This document shows positions 19,279 through 27,764 of a stretch of 64,000 nt of DNA, piece by piece; within the stretch, counting starts at the first letter, position 1, and every line of letters begins with the position of its first letter. Origin of the DNA: Komarekiella delphini-convector SJRDD-AB1 (GTDB lineage Bacteria > Cyanobacteriota > Cyanobacteriia > Cyanobacteriales > Nostocaceae); NCBI RefSeq assembly GCF_014831675.1, contig NZ_VJXY01000015.1, positions 1 to 64,000 of the forward strand. The letters are read 5' to 3'. The position numbers were made by a program, and so were the translations under genes. The notes beneath the pieces are model-generated. The model was not told where the DNA came from, searched no databases, and worked only from the letters and a program-made list of their open reading frames with translations.

Positions 19279-20394
19279 TTAACATAGTTTTCCCATCAGC
19301 AGAGCAGCAGTTTGGCTCTTTACAATAATTTTGCGATCGCGATCAAACATAACAGAGCCACAGACAGTTACCTCCGCACCCCGACTGCTATGGCTTTGGA
19401 TGTATTCTTGAGAACGAGCATCAATAGTTTCGGCGATCGCACTGTAAACTTGATTTACCCAATCACTGCCAGTTGAGACATCAAGCGATCGTAAGTATGT
19501 CAGTGCTGCTTCAGCTGTAGCGCTATTAAATACTACTTGTATATCTGACGACTTTAACCCGACTAGGGCACAATGTGCTGCCAGAATTTCCCGGCGTCCA
19601 TCAGCAACATGGTGATGAGTATGAAAAATTCCCCCTGCTAGTTTCATCAGTTTGCCGTGATAGCCAAATAATAAAATTTCTTTAACGCCTAGTAAATCAG
19701 CTTCTACTAGCATTGGCCCAAGCCAGTTAGCAGTTTTTACTAATTTTTCGGGATCAATACCTAGTTTACGCGCCAAATCTAGGCCGTTCTCGCCAATGCA
19801 GAATACCAAACTCTCGAAACGACTGGCTTTATCTTGTAACTCAGCTCGAAAAGCTGCAAGCTGATCAGGTGTACTCAAAGGCTGAGAAATGCCGCTTGTT
19901 CCTAAAAGAGAAAGTCCTTCAACAACACCGAAAGCCGCATTTGAAGTACGAACAGCAAGCGATCGCCCCTCTGGTAAAATAATCGTCACCGTAATTTTTT
20001 CTCCCGGTTCCAGCATCGGTCGCAAATTCTCTTGTAACAACCGATGAGCATAAGCATAAATAGCAGGCTTGTCACCCGCATTCATCTGCCTACCAATCCC
20101 TTCCCCTCCTTGAATAATTACAGCTTCTTCCCCGTCTTCTCGCCATTCCACCATTGCCCAAATCGGTGTATCTCTAGTCAAGTCAAGATTATCACCAGGG
20201 TCACTGCGAGCGATCGCCAAAGCCATATTCTCAGATAGTCCCGCTACCTGTTCAATTGGTATTTCTGCAATTTGGGCTGGTTCAATTAAATCTATCGATG
20301 CTGTACTTAAGGGTTGGCGATCGTGTAACCAGTGTAAAGCTGCAACAGCAGCAGCACATGCAAATACAGGAAGTGTGTATCCAGAACGGGACAT
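19279..20394 (-). CDS. cbiD: Cobalt-precorrin-5B C1-methyltransferase
   Basis: A 371-residue CbiD, which methylates C1 of cobalt-precorrin-5B with SAM in the anaerobic (early cobalt insertion) route to cobalamin corrin ring. Family features are the N-terminal SGYTLPVFACAAAVAAL, SDPGDNLDLTRDTPIWA, GGEGIGRQM and a LFGYHGKLMKLAGGIFHTHHHVADGR segment. It stands alone; another cobalamin gene, cobD, lies 11 kb away on the same strand. No B12 riboswitch is visible upstream. Confidence 0.92.
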   Translation of the reverse strand: MSRSGYTLPVFACAAAVAALHWLHDRQPLSTASIDLIEPAQIAEIPIEQVAGLSENMALAIARSDPGDNLDLTRDTPIWAMVEWREDGEEAVIIQGGEGIGRQMNAGDKPAIYAYAHRLLQENLRPMLEPGEKITVTIILPEGRSLAVRTSNAAFGVVEGLSLLGTSGISQPLSTPDQLAAFRAELQDKASRFESLVFCIGENGLDLARKLGIDPEKLVKTANWLGPMLVEADLLGVKEILLFGYHGKLMKLAGGIFHTHHHVADGRREILAAHCALVGLKSSDIQVVFNSATAEAALTYLRSLDVSTGSDWVNQVYSAIAETIDARSQEYIQSHSSRGAEVTVCGSVMFDRDRKIIVKSQTAALLMGKLC

Positions 20395-20598
20395 TTTTTA
20401 AATTTAAAAGTCAAAATAATTCTTCAAAAATGTTAGCGCAGCCGCTCGTAGAGAAGTGAAGACACTTTCAGACCACAATTGAGGCTCTGTAGCTTGCTTC
20501 CTTCAGGGTAATGTTCCAGTTGAGCGGCTGCCAGTAACTTTTACATGCACATCAGAGGCTTTTCTATAGTCCGCTCCAACCGGGTTGTTTGATCGGGC

Positions 20599-21189
20599 CT
20601 ACACTGCATCTGCATCCATATTCTCCCGCATTGAGATAATTGGCTTTTTCCATCTCAGCTTCTCGACTGCTTTATCTAAAGGTGTGCCTGCAATGGAGTT
20701 TGTGTAGTTGCTCATTGTTTTAACTGCAATCCCTAAGATCACTTCAAGCGCTTGTTGGGAAGAATAGCCTACGGAAAAAAAAGCTTTTAATTCAGCTTCT
20801 ACTATTTTTCCTCGATTTAAGATCAAAGACTTAGTGAATTGCCGCAATGCTTCAAGTTTCGAATCTGCCAATTCTGTTCCTTGTCTCAGTGCCTCGATCT
20901 CGTTCGGAGCCATACCAGCAAGTTGCGATAGCTTAGTGTGCCAAGGAATACAGTATTCACATTGATTCTGAAAGTTGGCTGTTTGATAAACGACCTGCCG
21001 TTCGATGGGGGATAATGACGTGGTATCGAATAGCTCCCAAAGATGAACATATCCCTCAAGCAAGGCAGGCGATTCAGCCATTACCCTTTCCAGATTCGGA
21101 ATCATGCCGAAGTTCTTTTTAGCTTGCTCAAGTAGTGGCTTAGAAGCTTCTGGTGCAGTCGTCGCGTCATGAATTGGAAACATTGCCAT
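20599..21189 (-). CDS. Carboxymuconolactone decarboxylase/AhpD-like protein
   Basis: A 196-residue all-helical protein with the alkylhydroperoxidase signature: NQCEYCIPWHTKLSQLAG holds the CxxC pair and the following histidine. These proteins act in peroxide or electrophile detoxification with thiol cofactors, or in ring cleavage pathways. It is divergently transcribed from an HxlR regulator across a short region with direct repeats, so that regulator very likely controls it. Confidence 0.88.
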   Translation of the reverse strand: MAMFPIHDATTAPEASKPLLEQAKKNFGMIPNLERVMAESPALLEGYVHLWELFDTTSLSPIERQVVYQTANFQNQCEYCIPWHTKLSQLAGMAPNEIEALRQGTELADSKLEALRQFTKSLILNRGKIVEAELKAFFSVGYSSQQALEVILGIAVKTMSNYTNSIAGTPLDKAVEKLRWKKPIISMRENMDADAV

Positions 21190-21255
21190 TGATTTTACAC
21201 TTCATGAATTGTGCTCCGTCAGCAAAGATAAAAGATTTCTAGCTCAGGTTCAAGC

Positions 21256-21289
21256 AGATACTTTTTAGTAAGGTAGATACTTTTTGGTT
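21256..21289. promoter_or_regulatory. Direct-repeat operator candidate for the HxlR regulator
   Basis: AGATACTTTTTAGTAA is followed at once by a second AGATACTTTTTGGTTA, a 17-bp spaced direct repeat immediately upstream of the regulator's start and inside the divergent promoter region. HxlR-family factors commonly bind repeats next to their own gene and a neighbour. Binding is inferred from position. Confidence 0.55.
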
Positions 21290-21295
21290 ACAAAT

Positions 21296-21679
21296 ATGGA
21301 ATTATCGGTGAAAGAAGACTCAGAAATTTCTTCCAATTATTCACCCAGCCTGATTTCGATGTTTGAGGATTGCCTGGGATGTAAGTGGACAATTCACCTT
21401 CTGGCGCAAATTCGTTGTGGAACAAATCGTCCTAGCGCGTTAGTGAAAACTAAGAAGGGATTGACAACAAAAGTATTGAATGAATGTTTGACGAGACTAG
21501 CTCAATTCGCAGTTGTAGAGAAATTAAGTTATCCAGAAATCCCGCCCCGTGTTGAGTATCACTTAACTCTGTTTGGCCAGGAGTTTGCTGAGATCCTCAA
21601 TCAGATTGAAACCTTACAACACAAATTTAGAATAGACAGAGATCGCCCTAACAAAGACCTTCCAGAACACGACAGTTAA
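21296..21679 (+). CDS. HxlR-family winged-helix transcriptional regulator
   Basis: About 127 residues from ATG 21296; TTG 21284 is an alternative, but it falls in the repeat. The winged-helix core contains CKWTIHLLAQIRCGTNRPSAL, GLTTKVLNECLTRL and PRVEYHLTLFGQEFAEIL. A C-L-G-C pair at the start of the domain resembles the redox- or quinone-sensing cysteines of HxlR/HypR/YodB factors. It probably regulates the divergent AhpD-like gene. Confidence 0.88.
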   Translation: MELSVKEDSEISSNYSPSLISMFEDCLGCKWTIHLLAQIRCGTNRPSALVKTKKGLTTKVLNECLTRLAQFAVVEKLSYPEIPPRVEYHLTLFGQEFAEILNQIETLQHKFRIDRDRPNKDLPEHDS

Positions 21680-21851
21680 AACTAACACGAGCCGAATAAA
21701 TTGGTTGTTGCTGGCTGACTAGTTTGAACTGAAGGCTAGGGTGATGGGGATCTTCTTTCCAGAGTGTATCAGCTTTTGCAGCTTGCTCTTGAACCGATGC
21801 AGGAAGAACACTCAGCCGATTACGAAACGTTTTGGTGACACTTGATTTCAT
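21648..21851 (-). pseudogene. Truncated ParE/RelE-like toxin
   Basis: The frame opens with MKSSVTKTFRNRLSVLPASV, then TLWKEDPHHPSLQFKLVSQ, the start of a cyanobacterial RelE/ParE-superfamily toxin family. It stops after about 67 residues (RVLEGLC), where family members would continue with the catalytic C-terminus. The 3' end overlaps the convergent HxlR gene, so the tail was lost. Its start overlaps the antitoxin stop as ATGA. Confidence 0.65.
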
Positions 21852-22067
21852 TTCTGTAACGGAAAAACTTTATCAAGTGGAACGGTTTCACTCCTTGCAA
21901 TTTCCTGGCGTACCGCAGCCATCTGATCCCACTGATCATCCTTTGTAGTGGCACGAGCTTCCCATTTTTGCTCATCTTGCTCCGCCAGAAATCGAGCCGC
22001 GATCGCATCTTGCTGATTGTGTGGGAGTTTTTCAATTTGGGGAGCGCCTGTGAAGCAGTTCAGTCAT
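21848..22067 (-). pseudogene. Frameshifted antitoxin partner of the ParE-like remnant
   Basis: Starting at ATG 22067 the frame reads MTELLHR. One extra base then shifts it, and the continuing frame reads APQIEKLPHNQQDAIAARFLAE, then DDQWDQMAAVRQEIA and PLDKVFPLQK with a stop overlapping the toxin start. This matches a family of short antitoxins usually paired with this toxin. The frameshift after codon 7 would inactivate it. Recognition of the family is from memory. Confidence 0.6.
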
Positions 22068-22122
22068 CGTTCGGTAGCAGTAAACGCTACAATCTTTCCA
22101 CAAAATTAGGAATTAGTATTAG

Positions 22123-22419
22123 TTAGACACCTATTTCTAACAATAGAGTCTGCATAGCTTCCCAGGAGAGTCCTTGTTGAATATAACGGGGTGCTTCAGG
22201 ATTATAAGGACTTGCTATGCGGTCAATACTGATAATTGTTGCCTCATCTGGCAGTACAGGCACATCTGCATCAAATGCCGTGGGGCGCATCAAAGAACTA
22301 GAAAAGCCTTTAAAAATAACAATTTTGTCTTGCTCATCAGCAATTTCAACCGTCACAATTAAGACTTCTTGCTGACGTTTAGCAGTATATTGTTCCAGTC
22401 GCTTGCAAATGGAATTCAT
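22123..22419 (-). CDS. Conserved cyanobacterial protein of unknown function
   Basis: A 98-residue soluble protein. Conserved-looking core segments include RLEQYTAKRQQEVLIVTVEI, IFKGFSSSLMRPTAFDADVPVLP, and YIQQGLSWEAM near the end. I recognise the pattern as a protein widespread in cyanobacteria, and I believe also in plastids, but I know no function. The downstream gene on the same strand is 1.5 kb away across decayed DNA, and the neighbour upstream encodes a DUF3177 membrane protein. Confidence 0.75.
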   Translation of the reverse strand: MNSICKRLEQYTAKRQQEVLIVTVEIADEQDKIVIFKGFSSSLMRPTAFDADVPVLPDEATIISIDRIASPYNPEAPRYIQQGLSWEAMQTLLLEIGV

Positions 22420-22456
22420 TTTTTGGATTTCGAATACTTAGGTGACGTAGCGACGG

Positions 22457-23050
22457 TTACTGTTGTGTAGCTGAGCGCCCCTGCTTACCCAGCTTTATGA
22501 GGACGAAGTAGCTTAAGTAGATTACATAAACTACTAAACTAATTATGGCAAGAAAGCCCAAGAACCCAGGCTTAGTATTAGGATGAAAGTATTCCTTAAA
22601 TAGTAATGGGGCCTCAAACCAGAGGCGACAATAGGGAGCATTTGCCACATTTTGAGAAAAAGCACAACCCAAAAAAGGGATAAAAGCTAGCGCGTTCAAA
22701 ATACAATAAACACTCATAGCCCAGCGCCAAGAAGTAAAAACCAGTTTCAACGCTCCACTAGTTTGATACTCAATCTCATCGTTTATATCCACCCAGAACC
22801 ACAGTGAAATGGGGATCAGTATCAGAGCCATCAACCCAGAGATAAAGCTGACTGGGTATTGGGCAATCATTAAATAAACCGTGATTGCTAGTAAGCTTGA
22901 TACTCGCCAGTAAATACCTAACAAGCGTTGTATCCCTTCCACTTTTTGGACAAACGCCCAAATCAAGAGAATTAGGGGAATAATCACGGCAAATAAAACT
23001 GCTACTCGGTAGTCAATCCAGATGAAAGGGCGAAGCCAAATATCATTCAT
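22457..23050 (-). CDS. DUF3177 family membrane protein
   Basis: A 197-residue protein with about five hydrophobic helices (VLFAVIIPLILLIWAFV, LLAITVYLMIAQYPVSFISGLMALILIPISLWFW, and later GFLGFLAIISLVVYVIYL). It begins with WLRPFIWIDYRVAVLF, typical of DUF3177, a cyanobacterial family of unknown role. It lies 37 bases upstream of the preceding unknown gene on the same strand and is probably co-transcribed with it. Confidence 0.8.
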   Translation of the reverse strand: MNDIWLRPFIWIDYRVAVLFAVIIPLILLIWAFVQKVEGIQRLLGIYWRVSSLLAITVYLMIAQYPVSFISGLMALILIPISLWFWVDINDEIEYQTSGALKLVFTSWRWAMSVYCILNALAFIPFLGCAFSQNVANAPYCRLWFEAPLLFKEYFHPNTKPGFLGFLAIISLVVYVIYLSYFVLIKLGKQGRSATQQ

Positions 23051-23371
23051 AATTTTTCTCAGACGATAAATAAAATACTTTTAGCCAAAAGTGAGTATCA
23101 ATAACTGCGATCGCTGTCAGCTATTAGCTAGCTAGTAGTTTATATATCTTACATAACAGTTTAATCAAACCAAACATCACAGAGTCTAAAGAAAGGCAGT
23201 ATAGGAGTTTACGCCGATGAATAAGGATAATTTTACTACTTCAAATTCCATACCTCATTTCTCTGTTAAATAAAAAACAAGCAACTAAAAGTTCTTTAAC
23301 TTAAATCTTGCTCTTACATTTAGCAATATTAAGGAGAGTTTCAAAACTCATCTTAATCTACTATGCATCTG

Positions 23372-23518
23372 CCACTCCTACACAAATCTCTATCTTTTTA
23401 AAAGCTAAAGGTTTCTTTAGAAGAAAGTCTTTAAACCTCCCAAATTATTGAGGAATCACCAAGTTTATACTACTTGGGGATGATGATTTTGGGTAAGTGA
23501 GATGTTGTGTAGGAGTAG
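23372..23518. ncRNA. Candidate structured RNA or cruciform element
   Basis: Two distant segments can pair: CACTCCTACACAA-ATCTC (23373-23390) with GAGAT-GTTGTGTAGGAGTAG (23499-23518). Inside are two shorter stems, AGGTTT/AAACCT and CCAAGT/ACTTGG, giving a three-way-junction layout of about 147 nt. It lies in a 546-bp gap between cp12 and the DUF3177 gene. I cannot match it to a known RNA family, and the strand is undetermined. Confidence 0.35.
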
Positions 23519-23596
23519 CGTGAAGGCTCAAGATATAAGTAAATAGCTCTTAGTTGCTTGCCGACCAAACGAACAGAAAGTTCACCAACTAAATAT

Positions 23597-23842
23597 CTAG
23601 TCTTCGTAAACCCGGCACTCAGCTGCCTCTGGGTTGTCATCACAGTACTGTTCTAGAGAGTTTTTTGGCTTACTTTGGCGTTTGTGGGAAGCTTCGGCTT
23701 GTAATTCTTCTACTGCATCCCAAGCCGCAGCACACTCTGGTGAGTTGCTACCTGCCGCATCACAGACAGCACGAGCTTCTTCCACTTCTTCATGGATTTT
23801 TTCTTGGATGTCGCTGTTTGCTTTTTCTTGGATGTTGGTCAT
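23597..23842 (-). CDS. cp12: CP12 Calvin-cycle regulatory protein
   Basis: An 81-residue intrinsically disordered protein. It has the N-terminal cysteine pair (ARAVCDAAGSNSPECAAAW), the family signature AWDAVEELQAEASH, and the C-terminal cysteine pair (YCDDNPEAAECRVYED). In the dark, oxidised CP12 binds GAPDH and phosphoribulokinase into an inactive complex, switching off the Calvin cycle. All four cysteines are present, so both disulfides can form. No Calvin-cycle gene is adjacent. Confidence 0.96.
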   Translation of the reverse strand: MTNIQEKANSDIQEKIHEEVEEARAVCDAAGSNSPECAAAWDAVEELQAEASHKRQSKPKNSLEQYCDDNPEAAECRVYED

Positions 23843-24211
23843 TGCTTTAGTCTCGTTGTGAGTTGTTAATACTAGTATAAAACTTCAAAAATGACTATTT
23901 TTGGCTCTATGGCTCACCATTCTAATCACTTAGCTGATAAGTTAGTGTTTGAGCCTGATGATCCATATACTAATACAGCACACTGCCGCATCTATACTGC
24001 ATTCACCTTTATCTTTTAAGATTTTGTGGAGCCAGTACTACAGATGAACAATCATACAATATATTTAGATGCATATATTAGGGAATGACAACTCCAGTTT
24101 CCTGGGATTAGGAGATACAAAGGGCTGGCGTCAACTCTTGTAGGATGCAATTCTTCTCAAAATAAAAAATCAAAAACTACTAACGTCAACAGAGAAAAAA
24201 GCCTAAAACTC
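23843..24211. other. Divergent promoter region of cp12 and the FIST gene
   Basis: AT-rich DNA between divergently transcribed genes. I see no RNA gene, repeat or open frame with recognisable content. Confidence 0.4.
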
Positions 24212-25435
24212 ATGGCAGACCAAATGCAGTGGGCAAACGCCCTATCAACCCGTCATTCTTTGGAAGCAGCTGTTACAGATGTGGTGGAACGAGCTGTCTC
24301 ATCGTTAACAGCACCTCCAGATTTAGGATTGGTATTCATTTCGTCTGCTTTTACGAGTGAGTATTCTCGACTCTTGCCTTTGATGGCTGAGAAACTTTCT
24401 GTACCAGTACTAATTGGCTGTAGTGGTGGAGGTGTTATCGGGACAACAGTTAGTGGACAAACTCAAGAACTGGAAGCAGAACCAGCCATTAGCTTGACTT
24501 TGGCGCATCTGCCAGGGGTGAAAATTCAAGTTTTTCATATTATTGCTGAAGAATTACCTGATTTGGATAGTCCGCCAGATGCGTGGCTAGATTTGATTGG
24601 TGTGCCACCATCACCAACACCCCAGTTTATTTTGCTGTCCAGTTCTTTTTCTTCGGGAATTAACGACTTATTGCAGGGGTTGGATTTTGCCTATCCTGGA
24701 TCGGTGATTGTAGGGGGGCAGGCTAGTGGCGGGGGTATGGGTGGTCGGATTGCTCTATTTTGTAAAGATCGCCTTTATCGTGACGGTACAGTCGGTATAG
24801 CTTTGAGTGGCAACATTGTGATGGAAACAATTGTTGCCCAAGGATGCCGACCAATTGGTAAACCGTTGCAGGTAACAAAAGCCGATCGCAATATTATCTT
24901 AGAGTTGGATGAGCAAGTACCCTTGATTGTATTGCGAGATTTGATTGCCAATCTCAGCGAAAAAGAAAAGACTCTAGCACAACACTCTTTGTTTGTCGGT
25001 GTAGCAATGGATGAGTTTAAGCTTTCTTTGCAACAGGGAGACTTTTTAATTCGCGGCATCCTGGGAGTAGATCCAACAGCAGGGGCGATCGCAATTGGCG
25101 ATCGCGTCCGTCCCGGTCAACGCCTGCAATTCCACCTGCGCGATGCCGAAGCCTCCGCTGAAGACTTGGAATTACTCTTACAAAGCTATCAACACCAAAG
25201 AGACTCTGAACCCTCTGCGGTAGCTGCCTTGATGTTTTCCTGTCTGGGAAGAGGTGAAGGACTGTATGGCAAACCCAATTTTGATTCGGAGCTATTTAGG
25301 CGTTACCTTCAAAATATCCCCGTAGGCGGTTTTTTCTGTGGCGGTGAAATTGGCCCAGTTGGTGGCAGAACTTTTTTACACGCCTACACTTCAGCATTTG
25401 GGATTTGCCGCCAAGTCAGCACTCCTTTCCAGTAA
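24212..25435 (+). CDS. FIST-domain sensory protein
   Basis: A 407-residue protein with an N-terminal FIST domain (SAFTSEYSRLLPLMAEKL, GCSGGGVIG) and a C-terminal FIST_C domain (FHLRDAEASAEDLELLL, LMFSCLGRGEGLYG, GGFFCGGEIGPVGG). FIST domains are thought to bind small ligands such as amino acids and are often fused to signalling modules; none is fused here. The last 45 bases overlap the 3' end of the convergent phosphoesterase gene. Confidence 0.88.
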   Translation: MADQMQWANALSTRHSLEAAVTDVVERAVSSLTAPPDLGLVFISSAFTSEYSRLLPLMAEKLSVPVLIGCSGGGVIGTTVSGQTQELEAEPAISLTLAHLPGVKIQVFHIIAEELPDLDSPPDAWLDLIGVPPSPTPQFILLSSSFSSGINDLLQGLDFAYPGSVIVGGQASGGGMGGRIALFCKDRLYRDGTVGIALSGNIVMETIVAQGCRPIGKPLQVTKADRNIILELDEQVPLIVLRDLIANLSEKEKTLAQHSLFVGVAMDEFKLSLQQGDFLIRGILGVDPTAGAIAIGDRVRPGQRLQFHLRDAEASAEDLELLLQSYQHQRDSEPSAVAALMFSCLGRGEGLYGKPNFDSELFRRYLQNIPVGGFFCGGEIGPVGGRTFLHAYTSAFGICRQVSTPFQ

Positions 25436-26548
25436 GAGTGTGGTGTTGTTGTCAATCAAAGTCAGAGTTCCACTAGTAGCGATGCCTGCGGTGGGCTGCG
25501 TCAATGCACTATATGTCTGAATGTAGCGCCGCACTTCTAGGGGAAAGTGGGGGCATTCAAAAACAGCATCCCCATCAGCAATAGTTGCCCAGAAGTCTCG
25601 CAAACTAGGAGCTAGTTCTTTTGCTTGGGATAATGTGAGGTTTAAGGGTGGATGAGTTAACAGCTTAACTATAAACGGGAAAGAGCGATCGCCCATCCAC
25701 TGCCGCGATGACTGTTGCAAGTCGGGAAAATCAGGTATTGATTCTACCCTATGTGATAGAATTTGCAACCATTCTCTACCTAAGTTATCTCGATGAAACT
25801 CTAACACCCGATAAGGATGAGGATAGCTGACTAGAGAACCAGTAGTGATATCATATACTCCTTTCGAGCAAGCAATATCCTGAACATGTAAATGTCCGGT
25901 AAATACTAGCCTGACTCCATAATGTCGTAGCAGCCGCAATAGTTCTGGTGCATTTTCCAACATATAGCGATTTCCGATAGGGTGACGCGATTGATTGGGC
26001 AAATGCTCAACAACATTGTGATGCACCATCACCAAGACTAATTCATCCCCAGCCGCCGCTAACACCTCTTCTAACCACCTTAGCTGTTTGATATCCAAAC
26101 GCCCCACCTGCTCACCTTGGTCATTAAAAGAGTTAGAATTCAGTCCAATTATCCTCACTCCAGGCAACAACTGACGAGTGTAGTAAATTTGCTGTGGATT
26201 ATCATAGCCAGACTTAGAGTAATAGTATGGGAAATCGGCAAAAGCAATTGATTGCTGATTTGCCATCAGCACAGGAACATCATGATTACCAGGAACAACA
26301 TAGACAGGAAAAGGTAGCTGAGCTAATCTTTGTTGTAACCAAGTATGGTTTTCCGGTTCACCATGCTGAGTTAAATCTCCTGGAAGCAAGAGGAAATCTA
26401 AATCGAGTTGTGTCAGATGTTCTAATACAGTTTCAAATGCAGGGATACTAACTTCCACCAAATGAAAACGGCTAGGATGATTCCAGATTGTGTGGGGAAG
26501 CGCGAGGTGTAAGTCACTTACTATTGCAAAGCGAAAATTGAGGGCCAT
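25391..26548 (-). CDS. Calcineurin-like metallophosphoesterase (CpdA-type)
   Basis: A 385-residue soluble enzyme with all five metal-binding blocks: SDLHLA (near residue 11), LLPGDLTQHGEPENH, VVPGNHDVPV, MVHHNVVEH and FTGHLHVQD. The first half resembles CpdA-type cyclic nucleotide phosphodiesterases; the C-terminal 130 residues are an added domain of unknown role. The substrate is not determined. Its 3' end overlaps the convergent FIST gene by 45 bases. Confidence 0.85.
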   Translation of the reverse strand: MALNFRFAIVSDLHLALPHTIWNHPSRFHLVEVSIPAFETVLEHLTQLDLDFLLLPGDLTQHGEPENHTWLQQRLAQLPFPVYVVPGNHDVPVLMANQQSIAFADFPYYYSKSGYDNPQQIYYTRQLLPGVRIIGLNSNSFNDQGEQVGRLDIKQLRWLEEVLAAAGDELVLVMVHHNVVEHLPNQSRHPIGNRYMLENAPELLRLLRHYGVRLVFTGHLHVQDIACSKGVYDITTGSLVSYPHPYRVLEFHRDNLGREWLQILSHRVESIPDFPDLQQSSRQWMGDRSFPFIVKLLTHPPLNLTLSQAKELAPSLRDFWATIADGDAVFECPHFPLEVRRYIQTYSALTQPTAGIATSGTLTLIDNNTTLLLERSADLAANPKC

Positions 26549-26928
26549 TGATTTAATAAAATGTTAAAAGTTGGGGGGTTAAAACAACTCTTTTCCAAAG
26601 AGTATAACCTTTGCTTTGTTTTCCTGCTGAAGAACACGTCCACTTAACCTTAATATTTATATACATTGAGAATCGATTACATAGCATAGTCCACTTAAAA
26701 ATTACCGTAGTTATAAACGTCGGAACTCAGTATTTAGGCTTCTCTTAAAATTAAAAATTAACCAATCCGATTTTCTACAATTTGACATCTGTAAAATGTC
26801 AAAATAAATAAGTAGTAACTTATCAGTCATGGCAACATGAAATCGTTTTTCAAGTTGAGTTATAGCTTTTGCTTTGACATAACTGTTAAGCTCATCCCAC
26901 CCATAAAAGGGGATGGGATAACACGAAT

Positions 26929-26970
26929 GACTGTTGACTGTTGACTGTTGACTGTTGACCGTCAACAGTC
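26929..26970. repeat. Heptamer tandem repeat (GACTGTT) ending in a hairpin
   Basis: GACTGTT is repeated about five times and then meets its complement, so GACTGTTGAC and GTCAACAGTC can fold as a perfect hairpin. The same heptamer, in the other orientation, fills an insertion in the M16 protease gene at 46303-46410. Within the otherwise gene-free 26549-27107 gap there is also a CATCCC/GGGATG hairpin at 26893-26918. Confidence 0.85.
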
Positions 26971-26971
26971 T

Positions 26972-27030
26972 AAAAAGGCGTCTTTCATCCTATCTCTAAA
27001 AGGAATGGGTTTTCTCGACGCCTTTTTATA
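26972..27030 (+). terminator. Hairpin with A/T-flanked stem upstream of trmB
   Basis: An 11-bp perfect stem (AAAAAGGCGTC at 26972 paired with GACGCCTTTTT at 27017) encloses about 34 bases and ends in a T-rich tract. It can terminate transcription in either direction, or attenuate trmB, which starts 80 bases downstream. Confidence 0.6.
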
Positions 27031-27107
27031 AGAGAGAAGATTAAGGGGCGAGACTCGATTCAAGCTCAGAGTATCACAAGACATTTTTACGTAGAGGAGA
27101 GTAAATT

Positions 27108-27761
27108 TTGGCAACTGTCCGAGTCCGCCAACATGTTAACCCGCTTGCCAACAAGTATCAAACGCCAGCAAGTCCCCTGGAATGGGAAAAAGTTTATGCA
27201 AAGCCAAACCAACCGCTACATCTAGATATTGGCTGCGCTAAAGGACGCTTTTTATTAGATACAGCAAAGATAGAACCCAACTGGAATTTTCTCGGTTTGG
27301 AAATTCGGGAACCGCTGGTAGTAGAAGCGAATAAGTTGCGTTCTGAGTTGGGTTTAACAAATCTGCACTACTTGTTTTGCAATGTGAATAACTCATTGCG
27401 ATCGCTTTTATCTTCTCTTCCTACAGGAACTTTGCAGCGCGTTACTATTCAATTTCCCGATCCTTGGTTTAAAACTCGCCATGCTAAACGTCGTGTAGTG
27501 CAACCAGAATTAGTGGCAGAATTAGCTAATTATCTCGTAGTTGGGGGAGTTGTATTTCTCCAATCAGATATAGAATTTGTGGCTGTGGAAATGCGCGATC
27601 GCTTTGCTGCTCACCCAGCTTATCAGAGTAACACAGAAGAATGGTTAGCAGAAAATCCGCTATCAGTTCCTACAGAACGAGAAACAAGCGTCATATCGCG
27701 GGGTGAACCTGTTTATCGAGCTTTGTTTGTTCGGCGAGAAGTTGTGAATACTGACTTATGA
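27108..27761 (+). CDS. trmB: tRNA (guanine-N7)-methyltransferase
   Basis: A 217-residue SAM-dependent enzyme making m7G46 in tRNA variable loops. The SAM motif is LDIGCAKGRFLL (near residue 39). NFLGLEIREPLV, VTIQFPDPWFKTRHAKRRVVQPEL and the tail with PVYRALFVRRE are family hallmarks. The start is TTG 27108, supported by an AGAGGAGA RBS eight bases upstream; no better ATG precedes the conserved region. The phytol-kinase-like gene follows after three bases. Confidence 0.95.
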   Translation: MATVRVRQHVNPLANKYQTPASPLEWEKVYAKPNQPLHLDIGCAKGRFLLDTAKIEPNWNFLGLEIREPLVVEANKLRSELGLTNLHYLFCNVNNSLRSLLSSLPTGTLQRVTIQFPDPWFKTRHAKRRVVQPELVAELANYLVVGGVVFLQSDIEFVAVEMRDRFAAHPAYQSNTEEWLAENPLSVPTERETSVISRGEPVYRALFVRREVVNTDL

Positions 27762-27764
27762 CTT

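Noticed and set aside
26711-26965. 84-residue minus-strand open frame with NSQQSTVNS start
   Set aside because: Its first codons come from the heptamer array and the remainder matches no family I know; there is no RBS.
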